This document shows positions 1 to 6,833 of a stretch of 12,637 bases of DNA, in pieces. Numbering within the stretch: position 1 is the first letter of the stretch; each line of letters opens with the position of its first letter. A program made the translations under genes and the position numbers. The notes below the pieces were generated by a model. It had not been told where the DNA came from and ran no database searches. It worked only from the letters and a program-made list of their open reading frames with translations. Source of the DNA: an uncultured Bacillota bacterium (GTDB lineage: Bacteria; Bacillota; Clostridia; UBA1381); NCBI GenBank assembly GCA_949297205.1, contig CASFSH010000216.1, positions 1-12,637 on the forward strand, given 5' to 3'.

Positions 1-24
1 GTTTTTTGCAAAAATGCACAAAAC
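1..24. repeat. A/T-rich hairpin at the window edge
   Basis: An imperfect inverted repeat: arm 1-10 pairs with arm 15-24 (ten positions, one T/C mismatch) around an AAAA loop. Neither strand shows a clear run of T after the stem inside the window, so a terminator role cannot be confirmed. The gene it would serve, if any, lies left of position 1. Confidence 0.4.
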
Positions 25-35
25 CCTTGCACCTA

Positions 36-87
36 AACAATTCTGAAACGCTTGTAAGCCGCCATGCGGCTGCGTTTCATAATTGTT
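36..87. repeat. Long imperfect palindrome (about 22 bp stem)
   Basis: Three stem blocks can be read by eye. AACAATT (36-42) pairs with AATTGTT (81-87). After one C/T mismatch, TGAAACGC (44-51) pairs with GCGTTTCA (72-79). AGCCGC (57-62) then pairs with GCGGCT (66-71) around a CAT loop. The only asymmetry is a five-base bulge, TTGTA (52-56). It is much more GC-rich than its surroundings. No T-run follows on either strand, so it is not a standard intrinsic terminator. It could be a dispersed repeat, a structured RNA or an RNA-stabilising 3' element of the minus-strand genes that end at 186. Confidence 0.6.
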
Positions 88-185
88 CAGCAGTCATTAA
101 ATAAATGAAAAATTTTAGAAAAAAATAATAAAAAATATATTAATTATTGCAGATATTAATATAATTCAAATGTCAAAATGTATAT

Positions 186-305
186 TCAAGATATTATTTC
201 ATGATTGGCAAAATGAATTTTATAACATGATGCAAAAACACTTATTGTACCCATGCCTACGGCAAGCACAGATACCGCCAAAATACCTAAAATCATTTTT
301 TTCAT
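186..305 (-). CDS. Small secreted or membrane peptide (39 aa), or remnant of a secreted protein
   Basis: The ORF begins with a textbook Gram-positive export signal: MKKMILGILAVSVLAVG, then small residues ending in SVFA. Cleavage would leave about 14 residues, SCYKIHFANHEIIS, with one cysteine. An AGAAGGGAG Shine-Dalgarno lies upstream (spacing to the ATG about 15 nt, longer than ideal). The ORF stops at TGA and no continuing reading frame is evident downstream. It sits 104 nt after the GH95 fucosidase on the same strand with no clear terminator between, so co-transcription is possible. A possible -10 (TATTAT, 363-368) has no good -35. I do not recognise a family. It may be a genuine mini-protein or the broken 5' end of a lipoprotein or extracellular gene. 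Confidence 0.45.
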   Translation of the reverse strand: MKKMILGILAVSVLAVGMGTISVFASCYKIHFANHEIIS

Positions 306-409
306 AATTGTAAACACTTACTCCCTTCTTTAAAAAAACCTTTATTTTTAACCTTTACACTTATAATACGATTAAAACAATTAAATCCATTCAGTTTTTT
401 GAAATTTTT

Positions 410-2566
410 TTAAATTTCTTTATAAGGTTTTATTTTTAATATTTCAGCCTTATTGTTTTCCCATCTAAAATCTATAATTTCTCCTGTTCGAGTTACAAAT
501 CCTCTTACTTCTCCACTTTTCCATTCTTCGGGAATTGCAGGTATTAATTCTATTTCTTCTTTATGACTTTGCATCAACGCCTCACAAATAGCTGCGCCTA
601 TTCCGAAATTACCGTCAATTTGAAAGGGAGGATGTGCATCAAACATATTCGGATATATGGATTTTCTGAACATATTTCTGATATGTTCCATAACTTTTTT
701 TCCTTCCTTAAGTCTTGCATAAACAACACAAATCCATGCATTTGACCAACCGGTATGTCCTCCGCCGTTTTCAAGCCTTACCCTTAAAACTTCTCTTACG
801 GCATTTGTATATTTTTCATCTGTAAAAATATCGGCAGGATGAAAACCATACACATGTGACATATGACGGTGTCCCGGTTCACTTTCTTCCAAATCTTCTC
901 CCCACTCCAGTATTCGTCCGTCTTTTCCTATTTTAACAGGTGCAAGTTTTGAAATTATTTCTTTAAAATGTGTTGAATCCTCACCAATAACATCTGCTGC
1001 TTTTGCAGTTTTATCAAAGAGGTCGTATATAATAGACATATCCATAGCACTGCCTTTGCATACGGCACACAAATTCCCATCATAAATAAATCTGTTTTCA
1101 GGTGATGTTGAAGGACAGGTTATAAGTTTGCCGTCCTCATCTTCATACATCCAATCTTCAAGAAATTCAGCTGCACCTGTCATTACAGGATAATATTCTT
1201 TTAAAAAGTCAACATCTCTTGTATGCAGATAATGCTCCCAGATATGTCTTACACTCCAGAAACCTCCCATCTGCCAGAACCCCCATAACACTCCTTTTGT
1301 CGCCTCATAATTAAATCTCCATATATCGCTGTTATGCCACGATGACCATCCTCTTAATCCAAAATTATTTCCTTTTTCACAAAATTCCTTCAACATCTTC
1401 ATAAGAGGCATATGACATTCAGCCAAATTACAGGTTTCAGTCGGCCAGTAATTCATTTGAGTATTAATATTCATTGTATAGTTCGAATGCCAGGGTGCAA
1501 TCATTTTGTAATTCCATATTCCCTGAAGATTGGAAGGCTGTGTTCCCGGCATTGATGAGCTTATTGTAAGATACCTTGAGAAATCGAATAATAATGTTAC
1601 AAGTCCGTTGTCAACCGTTCCTTCTGCGGCTTTTTTTATTCTTTCATCAGTAGGTAAATAATCATATTTCTCACCGTCTATTTTTATTTCAACTCTGTCA
1701 AAGTATTTTTTATATTGCTCTGTATGTCTTTGTTTTAATTCTTCATATGAATATTTTGCAGCGTTATTTAATACATCAAGGCTTGTTTGTATGTACTCCT
1801 TCCCTTCTGTAACAGGCATCTTGTTATAACCGTTGAAACTCGTTTTTATTGAAAAAATCACAGTTATATTATTTGTTTTACTTGTCCACATTGAATTAGC
1901 CGCTCCAAAAGGTTCATAATCCGATATAACCTTAACTCTTGAACAAAAATGTATACTTTCTTTATCCTTATCATATTCTACTTTCATTGTATATTGTGAA
2001 ACATCTGTAGGACATCTTCCCTCTGAAGTTGCAACTCCATCTTCACAATACATTTTATTTTCAAGTTCAACAGCTTGATAAATATGATAATCAAGCTTTT
2101 CCTCACTCTTAATATTCAGCACAAATACATCATCCGCAAGTGAAACGAATGCTTCCTTGCACACCTCATTTCCATTAAGTTTAAATTTTGTAACAATTCT
2201 CCCATTGTCCATATCAAGCTCACGTTTGTAGTCCGTCACATCACTTTTTTCTGTTATAATATCAACAAACAAATTTCCATAACTTAAATAACCTTGTGAA
2301 TGGATTCCAAACATCATTTCTGAAGTTGCATCTGTTGCTTCGGAATATTTCTTATTTTTTACAAGCTCTCTTATATTATATATTTCTTCCATGCTGTGCT
2401 TTCTCGTTTCCATCCCCGGATAACCCGACCATAAGGTGTCCTCATTAATCTGAAATTTATCGGAAATTGTTCCGGAAAAGACCATAGCACCTATTCTTCC
2501 GTTTCCGATCGGCAGTGCTTCTTCCCAAATTTTTGCTTCCTTGTTATACCACAATTTTTTATTCAT
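410..2566 (-). CDS. GH95 alpha-L-fucosidase (718 aa, cytoplasmic)
   Basis: Inverting glycoside hydrolase of family GH95, which typically releases L-fucose from alpha-1,2-fucosylated glycans such as blood-group H antigens, mucin O-glycans or milk oligosaccharides. Numbering from MNKKLWY: the N-terminal signature GNGRIGAM is at 21-28. The (alpha/alpha)6 barrel carries the asparagine pair N366/N368 in NINTQMNYW, the probable general acid E490 in TSPENRF, HRHMSH at 566-571, HTGWSNAW at about 604-611 and D651 in QIDGNFG. These correspond to the catalytic Asn/Asn/Glu/Asp set known from bifidobacterial AfcA. The length is slightly below the usual 750-800 residues. There is no signal peptide, so it should act on imported oligosaccharide. 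An ATG four codons upstream abuts the Shine-Dalgarno directly, so 2566 is the better start. It is transcribed from its own promoter at 2644-2672 and is divergent from adhE. Confidence 0.93.
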   Translation of the reverse strand: MNKKLWYNKEAKIWEEALPIGNGRIGAMVFSGTISDKFQINEDTLWSGYPGMETRKHSMEEIYNIRELVKNKKYSEATDATSEMMFGIHSQGYLSYGNLFVDIITEKSDVTDYKRELDMDNGRIVTKFKLNGNEVCKEAFVSLADDVFVLNIKSEEKLDYHIYQAVELENKMYCEDGVATSEGRCPTDVSQYTMKVEYDKDKESIHFCSRVKVISDYEPFGAANSMWTSKTNNITVIFSIKTSFNGYNKMPVTEGKEYIQTSLDVLNNAAKYSYEELKQRHTEQYKKYFDRVEIKIDGEKYDYLPTDERIKKAAEGTVDNGLVTLLFDFSRYLTISSSMPGTQPSNLQGIWNYKMIAPWHSNYTMNINTQMNYWPTETCNLAECHMPLMKMLKEFCEKGNNFGLRGWSSWHNSDIWRFNYEATKGVLWGFWQMGGFWSVRHIWEHYLHTRDVDFLKEYYPVMTGAAEFLEDWMYEDEDGKLITCPSTSPENRFIYDGNLCAVCKGSAMDMSIIYDLFDKTAKAADVIGEDSTHFKEIISKLAPVKIGKDGRILEWGEDLEESEPGHRHMSHVYGFHPADIFTDEKYTNAVREVLRVRLENGGGHTGWSNAWICVVYARLKEGKKVMEHIRNMFRKSIYPNMFDAHPPFQIDGNFGIGAAICEALMQSHKEEIELIPAIPEEWKSGEVRGFVTRTGEIIDFRWENNKAEILKIKPYKEI

Positions 2567-2574
2567 ATGCAAAA

Positions 2575-2583
2575 CCATCTCCC
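2575..2583 (-). promoter_or_regulatory. RBS deciding the fucosidase start
   Basis: The minus strand reads GGGAGATGG. Its GGGAG core touches the upstream in-frame ATG (2576-2578), leaving no spacer, whereas the ATG at 2564-2566 lies 12 nt from the core (8 nt from the end of the purine-rich block). The downstream ATG is therefore preferred. Confidence 0.6.
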
Positions 2584-2643
2584 ATATATATTTTCTTTTA
2601 TTATTTAAAAAACATTTTCTACTTTATTTTTGTACTTTTTATA

Positions 2644-2672
2644 ATCATACACACTTTTAAATATACTGTCAA
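2644..2672 (-). promoter_or_regulatory. Sigma-A promoter of the GH95 gene
   Basis: The minus strand reads TTGACA (2667-2672), a 17-bp spacer, then TATGAT (2644-2649). This is a perfect -35 and a near-perfect -10, about 80 bp upstream of the fucosidase start. No obvious operator palindrome overlaps it. Confidence 0.8.
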
Positions 2673-2679
2673 GCATAAT

Positions 2680-2925
2680 TTAATATTTATAACCAAATAT
2701 TATCCGATAAAATGATACATTATTTTCACATTTTATATTTGCTTTTTCTTACTTTTTATTATATAATATATAGGGAAATATTTTTGCAATATTAAACATT
2801 TTTTTCATATTTAAAACAATATAAATATTTATACAGCATATTTCATATAAAAAGTTATAAAAAATATGTAATAGTATAAAAATTTGCTATATAAAAAAAG
2901 TTATATGGTTATAAGAATTTTGATA
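2680..2925. other. Gene-free, extremely AT-rich divergent spacer
   Basis: This is the middle of the 454-bp gap between the fucosidase and adhE starts. It contains no plausible coding frame or RNA gene, only A and T tracts. The 11-mer AAAAAGTTATA occurs twice (2849-2859 and 2895-2905), which could be chance in such sequence. Upstream curvature or UP-element-like activity for adhE is possible but not demonstrable by eye. Confidence 0.5.
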
Positions 2926-2954
2926 TTGCAAAAAAGAGAAGAGTTTGTTAAAAT
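2926..2954 (+). promoter_or_regulatory. Sigma-A promoter of adhE
   Basis: TTGCAA (2926-2931), a 17-bp spacer, then TAAAAT (2949-2954). Transcription would begin near 2961, giving a leader of about 60 nt. The -10 is embedded in the Rex operator. Confidence 0.75.
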
Positions 2955-2962
2955 ATTAACAA
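2945..2962. promoter_or_regulatory. Rex operator (redox-sensing repressor site)
   Basis: TTGTTAA (2945-2951), AATA, TTAACAA (2956-2962) matches exactly the established Rex consensus TTGTTAANNNNTTAACAA. The symmetry extends one more pair to 2944-2963. It covers the -10 and the probable transcription start of adhE, so bound Rex should block RNA polymerase and a high NADH/NAD+ ratio should relieve it. adhE is a classic Rex target in clostridia. The rex gene itself is not in the window. Confidence 0.88.
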
Positions 2963-3020
2963 AGAAACGGTGAAATAATATAGATTATTGAACCAAATAA
3001 AAAATTAAGGAGAATAGCTT

Positions 3021-5624
3021 ATGAGTAAAAATTATGAAATTGTGGATAGTATCGAAACTCTTGAAGCTGCTTTAAAAAGAATAAGAGCAGCGCAGGAAAA
3101 GTTTTCAAAATTTTCTCAGGAAAAAGTAGATGAAATCTTCAAAGCTGCAGCGGTTGCCGCTAACAAAGCAAGAATCCCGCTTGCTAAGATGGCAGTTGAA
3201 GAAACAGGCATGGGAGTTGTAGAGGATAAAATTATCAAAAATCACTATGCTGCAGAATACATTTATAACGCTTATAAAAATACAAAAACATGCGGCGTTA
3301 TTGAAGAAGATAAAGCATTCGGAATAAAGAAAGTTGCTGAACCTATTGGTGTTATTGCAGCAGTAATTCCTACAACTAATCCGACTTCAACCGCAATATT
3401 CAAAACACTGATAGCATTAAAAACCAGAAATGGTATAATCATAAGCCCGCATCCGAGAGCTAAGAAAAGTACAATTGAAGCAGCAAAAGTTGTTTTGGAA
3501 GCCGCAGTTGCTGCAGGTGCTCCCGAAGATATAATCGGATGGATAGATGTTCCGAGTCTTGACTTAACCAATATGGTTATGAAAGAAGCAGATACAATTC
3601 TTGCAACAGGCGGTCCCGGAATGGTTAAAGCTGCATATTCAAGCGGAAAACCCGCATTGGGCGTTGGTGCCGGAAATACACCTGCTATAATAGATGACAG
3701 TGCTGATATATTACTGGCAGTTAACTCAATTATTCATTCCAAAACATTTGATAACGGTATGATATGTGCTTCCGAACAATCGGTAATAGTTCTTGACAGT
3801 ATTTATAATAAAGTTAAAAAAGAATTTACTGACAGAGGATGTTATTTCCTTAATAAAGAAGAAACAGAAAAAGTAAGAAAAACTATTCTTATAAATGGTG
3901 CACTAAATGCTAAAATTGTTGGACAAAAACCATATACAATTGCAAAACTGGCAGGCGTAGATGTACCTGAAGAAACAAAAATTATTATAGGTGAAGTTAC
4001 AAGCGTTGAATTGAGTGAAGAATTTGCACATGAAAAATTATCACCTGTTCTTGCTATGTACAAAGCTAAAACATTTGAAGATGCCCTTAATAAAGCTGAA
4101 AGATTAATTGCAGACGGCGGATTCGGTCATACAGCATCTGTATATCTGAATATTGCTGCTGAACAAGATAAATTGCAGGAATTTTATTCAAGAATGAAAA
4201 CATGCCGTATCCTTGTTAATACTCCTTCTTCTCAGGGCGGTATAGGTGATATGTACAACTTCAAATTAGCTCCTTCTTTAACACTTGGCTGTGGTTCATG
4301 GGGCGGTAACTCTGTTTCAGAAAACGTTGGAGTTAAACATTTGTTAAATATCAAGACTGTAGCTGAGAGGAGAGAAAATATGCTTTGGTTCAGAGCACCT
4401 GAAAAGGTTTATATTAAAAAAGGATGTCTTCCTGTTGCGCTTGACGAATTGAAAAATGTAATGGGTAAGAAAAAGGCATTTATTGTAACTGACAGTTTCT
4501 TATATCACAATGGATTTACAAAGGCTATTACAGATAAATTGGATGAAATGGGCATAACACATACAACATTCTTTGATGTTGCTCCAGACCCGACATTGGC
4601 TTGCGCTATTGCAGGTGCAGAACAAATGAAAGCATTTGAACCTGACTGTATTATAGCTTTGGGCGGCGGTAGTGCTATGGACGCAGGTAAGATTATGTGG
4701 GTATTATATGAACACCCCGAAGCTGACTTTATGGATATGGCAATGAGATTCATTGATATTAGAAAAAGAGTTTATACTTTCCCGAAAATGGGTGAAAAAG
4801 CATACTTTATTGCTGTTCCTACATCTGCCGGCACAGGTTCCGAAGTTACACCTTTTGCTGTTATTACCGATGAAAAGACAGGAGTTAAATATCCTCTTGC
4901 AGACTATGAATTATTACCGAATATGGCTATTATTGATACAGATATGCATATGAGTGCTCCTAAGGGTCTTACCGCAGCATCAGGTATTGACGCCGTAACT
5001 CATGCATTGGAAGCATATGCATCAATGATGGCTACCGACTATACTGACGGTCTTGCAATCCAGGCATTAAAAACAATATTTAAATATTTACCAAGAGCAT
5101 ACGATAACGGTCAGGTAGATGTTGAAGCAAGAGAAAAAATGGCTAATGCCGCTACAATGGCAGGTATGGCATTTGCAAATGCATTCCTTGGTGTATGTCA
5201 CTCTATGGCTCATAAATTAGGTGCTTTCCATCACTTACCTCATGGTGTTGCAAATGCATTGATGATTGATGAAGTAATCAGATTTAATGCAGCAGAAGTT
5301 CCGGCTAAAATGGGTACTTTCCCACAGTATGATCATCCTCATACAATGGCAAGATATGCAGAAGTTGCAGAAGCATTAGGATTAAGCGGAAAAACAGATG
5401 CTGATAAAGTTGAAAATCTTATTAAAGAAATTGATAAATTAAAAGAAAAAGTCGGAATTAAAAAGACAATTAAAGATTACGGTATAGATGAAGCTGACTT
5501 CCTTGCAAGACTTGATGAAATGACAGAACAGGCATTTGACGATCAGTGTACAGGAGCTAACCCGAGATATCCGTTAATGAGCGAAATTAAGCAAATGTAT
5601 CTCAAAGCATATTACGGAAAATAA
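3021..5624 (+). CDS. adhE: Bifunctional acetaldehyde-CoA/alcohol dehydrogenase (867 aa)
   Basis: Converts acetyl-CoA to acetaldehyde and then to ethanol, oxidising two NADH; it is a cytoplasmic enzyme that forms spirosomes in characterised relatives. The N-terminal CoA-acylating aldehyde dehydrogenase domain (about 1-440) has a glycine-rich GVGAGNTP at 214-221 and the catalytic cysteine C249 in MICASEQ. The C-terminal iron-dependent alcohol dehydrogenase (about 455-867) has the NAD-binding GGGSAMDAGK at 548-557 and the iron ligands D657, H661, H727 and H741. All are offset by about four residues from E. coli AdhE numbering. Full length (the family is about 860-890 aa) with no missing key residue. 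AAGGAG at 3007-3012 sits 8 nt before the ATG. Expression is predicted to be Rex-controlled. Codons strongly favour A/T-ending forms, as expected for a well-expressed gene here. Confidence 0.98.
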   Translation: MSKNYEIVDSIETLEAALKRIRAAQEKFSKFSQEKVDEIFKAAAVAANKARIPLAKMAVEETGMGVVEDKIIKNHYAAEYIYNAYKNTKTCGVIEEDKAFGIKKVAEPIGVIAAVIPTTNPTSTAIFKTLIALKTRNGIIISPHPRAKKSTIEAAKVVLEAAVAAGAPEDIIGWIDVPSLDLTNMVMKEADTILATGGPGMVKAAYSSGKPALGVGAGNTPAIIDDSADILLAVNSIIHSKTFDNGMICASEQSVIVLDSIYNKVKKEFTDRGCYFLNKEETEKVRKTILINGALNAKIVGQKPYTIAKLAGVDVPEETKIIIGEVTSVELSEEFAHEKLSPVLAMYKAKTFEDALNKAERLIADGGFGHTASVYLNIAAEQDKLQEFYSRMKTCRILVNTPSSQGGIGDMYNFKLAPSLTLGCGSWGGNSVSENVGVKHLLNIKTVAERRENMLWFRAPEKVYIKKGCLPVALDELKNVMGKKKAFIVTDSFLYHNGFTKAITDKLDEMGITHTTFFDVAPDPTLACAIAGAEQMKAFEPDCIIALGGGSAMDAGKIMWVLYEHPEADFMDMAMRFIDIRKRVYTFPKMGEKAYFIAVPTSAGTGSEVTPFAVITDEKTGVKYPLADYELLPNMAIIDTDMHMSAPKGLTAASGIDAVTHALEAYASMMATDYTDGLAIQALKTIFKYLPRAYDNGQVDVEAREKMANAATMAGMAFANAFLGVCHSMAHKLGAFHHLPHGVANALMIDEVIRFNAAEVPAKMGTFPQYDHPHTMARYAEVAEALGLSGKTDADKVENLIKEIDKLKEKVGIKKTIKDYGIDEADFLARLDEMTEQAFDDQCTGANPRYPLMSEIKQMYLKAYYGK

Positions 5625-5639
5625 TATTTTCTGATATAA

Positions 5640-5703
5640 CCGGACAAGAAATCTGAATAAATGTATAATTGTTTAAACAGCTGTTCGGATTTTCTTGTTA
5701 CGG
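5640..5703 (+). promoter_or_regulatory. Long stem in the adhE-phosphotransferase gap
   Basis: CCG (5640-5642) pairs with CGG (5701-5703). ACAAGAAA (5644-5651) pairs with TTTCTTGT (5691-5698). TCTGAA (5652-5657) pairs with TTCGGA (5684-5689) using one G-T wobble. The large loop contains the competing palindrome AACAGCTGTT. There is no clean T-tract after the stem, so it may be a partial terminator, an RNA-processing site or an mRNA 3' stabiliser for adhE. Confidence 0.5.
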
Positions 5704-5712
5704 TATTATGAC

Positions 5713-5729
5713 ACTGCCGACTCTCGGCG
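5713..5729 (+). promoter_or_regulatory. Small GC hairpin just before the phosphotransferase RBS
   Basis: CTGCCGA (5713-5719) pairs with TCGGCGG (5723-5729) around a CTC loop, a seven-pair stem with one wobble. It ends four bases before the GGAGG at 5734-5738. The position suggests an influence on translation initiation, or a 5' end left after processing of the adhE transcript. Confidence 0.4.
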
Positions 5730-5746
5730 GAATGGAGGACTAAATT

Positions 5747-6496
5747 ATGAAACTCGATAAAGTTATAGCTGTTAGTGCGGGAAAAACCATATACAGAACA
5801 GATGATACTGCAATAAAGGTTTTTGATGAATCTTATTTGAAATCAGATGTACTTAATGAAGCATTAAATCAGTCACGTATAGAAGAAACCGGTCTGAATA
5901 TTGCCAAAATAAAAGAAGTTATGCGAATAGACGGAAAATGGGCTATTGCATCTGATTATATCGAAGGAAAAACTCTTGCACAATTAATGCAGGAAAATCC
6001 CGACAAAATGGATGAATACCTTAATATGTTTGTTGATTTGCAATTGGAGGTTCACAGTAAAACTGCACCGCTTTTAAATAAGCTGAAAGATAAAATGCAT
6101 AGAAAAATATCTATGGCAGACATTGATGCAACAACAAGATATGACCTTCATACAAGACTTGAAGCAATGCCCAAACATAATAAAGTTTGTCATGGAGACT
6201 TTAACCCAAGCAATATTATTATAACTAAGGATAATACTCCATATATTCTTGACTGGTCTCATGCAACACAGGGAAATGCATCTGCTGATGTTGCAAGAAC
6301 ATATTTATTGTTCTGTCTGCACGGAGATGTTGACTTTGCCAAAAAATATCTTAACCTATTCTGCACCAAGAGTGATACAGCAAGACAATATGTTGAATCA
6401 TGGATGCCTATTGTTGCTGCTTCTCAGTCAGTAAAAGGAAAACCTGAAGAAAGAGAATTCTTGTTATCCTGGGTTAACGTTGTTGATTATGAATAA
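5747..6496 (+). CDS. APH/choline-kinase-fold phosphotransferase, substrate unknown
   Basis: 249 aa. A kinase-like small-molecule phosphotransferase with a short N-lobe: K24 in TAIKVF is the likely ATP-binding lysine. The catalytic loop is HGDFNPSNI at 149-157, with D151 the probable base and N156 a metal ligand. D169 in ILDW is the DFG-equivalent metal-binding aspartate. No signal peptide or membrane segment, so cytoplasmic. GGAGG (5734-5738) lies 8 nt before the ATG. No good promoter was found in the 122-bp gap after adhE, so readthrough from adhE is likely. It is related in fold to aminoglycoside phosphotransferases, choline kinases and homoserine kinase-like proteins, but nothing here specifies the substrate and a resistance function should not be assumed. 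Confidence 0.85.
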   Translation: MKLDKVIAVSAGKTIYRTDDTAIKVFDESYLKSDVLNEALNQSRIEETGLNIAKIKEVMRIDGKWAIASDYIEGKTLAQLMQENPDKMDEYLNMFVDLQLEVHSKTAPLLNKLKDKMHRKISMADIDATTRYDLHTRLEAMPKHNKVCHGDFNPSNIIITKDNTPYILDWSHATQGNASADVARTYLLFCLHGDVDFAKKYLNLFCTKSDTARQYVESWMPIVAASQSVKGKPEEREFLLSWVNVVDYE

Positions 6497-6547
6497 TTTT
6501 TATATTTACTGCTCTTATACAGTTATATAATTTATATGTATTTCCGA

Positions 6548-6587
6548 AAAGGCTGTCCCTAAAATTACAGGATAGCCTTTATTTATT
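6548..6587 (+). terminator. Intrinsic terminator after the phosphotransferase gene
   Basis: AAAGGCTGTCC (6548-6558) pairs with GGATAGCCTTT (6570-6580), 11 pairs with one G-T wobble, followed by T-rich ATTTATT. It closes the adhE-phosphotransferase transcription unit. Confidence 0.85.
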
Positions 6588-6647
6588 ATGATGTTTTAAA
6601 CAACATTTCCCCAAATAACAACTTTTTATTAAATTTTATCAAAAGGC

Positions 6648-6676
6648 TTGACATTTCAAAACTATCATGCTATAAT
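6648..6676 (+). promoter_or_regulatory. Consensus promoter of tRNA-Gly
   Basis: TTGACA (6648-6653), exactly 17 bp, then TATAAT (6671-6676). Both hexamers are perfect and lie 14 bp before the mature tRNA 5' end, as expected for a highly transcribed stable RNA. Confidence 0.93.
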
Positions 6677-6690
6677 ACAGTTATTGATTT

Positions 6691-6765
6691 GCGGGAGTGG
6701 CTCAGTGGTAGAGCGTCACCTTGCCAAGGTGAACGTCGCGAGTTCGAATCTCGTCTTCCGCTCCA
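6691..6765 (+). tRNA. tRNA-Gly (anticodon GCC)
   Basis: The full cloverleaf can be read. The acceptor GCGGGAG pairs with CTTCCGC (one G-T). The D stem is GCTC/GAGC. The anticodon stem TCACC/GGTGA encloses loop TTGCCAA, giving anticodon GCC (reads GGC and GGT). The T stem GCGAG/CTCGT holds loop TTCGAAT. The discriminator base is T, followed by an encoded CCA. It stands alone with its own promoter and terminator. Confidence 0.98.
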
Positions 6766-6797
6766 AAAAACGACGGAATTATAATCCGTCGTTTTTT
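6765..6797. terminator. Bidirectional terminator between tRNA-Gly and the minus-strand operon
   Basis: A perfect 13-bp stem: six A plus CGACGGA (6765-6777) pairs with TCCGTCG plus T (6785-6797), loop 6778-6784. The T-tract serves the tRNA on the plus strand. The A-tract becomes a U-tract for the convergent operon whose last stop is at 6834. The last base of the tRNA CCA end is the first base of the stem. Confidence 0.92.
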
Positions 6798-6833
6798 ATT
6801 GTTTGATTTTTTAATTACATAATTAATAGTTTT

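Noticed and set aside
33..80. Minus-strand mini-ORF of 15 codons inside the large palindrome (MKRSRMAAYKRFRIV)
   Set aside because: No Shine-Dalgarno, very short, and its sequence is dictated by the palindrome.
362..367. TATAAT on the plus strand as a promoter -10
   Set aside because: No matching -35 and no plus-strand gene downstream.
2515..2715. Plus-strand ORF of 66 codons across the fucosidase start and promoter
   Set aside because: Low-complexity Phe/Ile/Tyr-rich translation of AT-rich DNA, no RBS, and it overlaps the real gene and promoter.
3272..3571. Antisense ORFs within adhE (also 3842-4063 and 4505-4753)
   Set aside because: Opposite-strand shadows of a confidently identified enzyme, without ribosome sites or recognisable domains.
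5747..6496. Aminoglycoside resistance gene
   Set aside because: Only the generic kinase motifs are shared; the protein is short, chromosomal in context and lacks any mobile or resistance neighbourhood.
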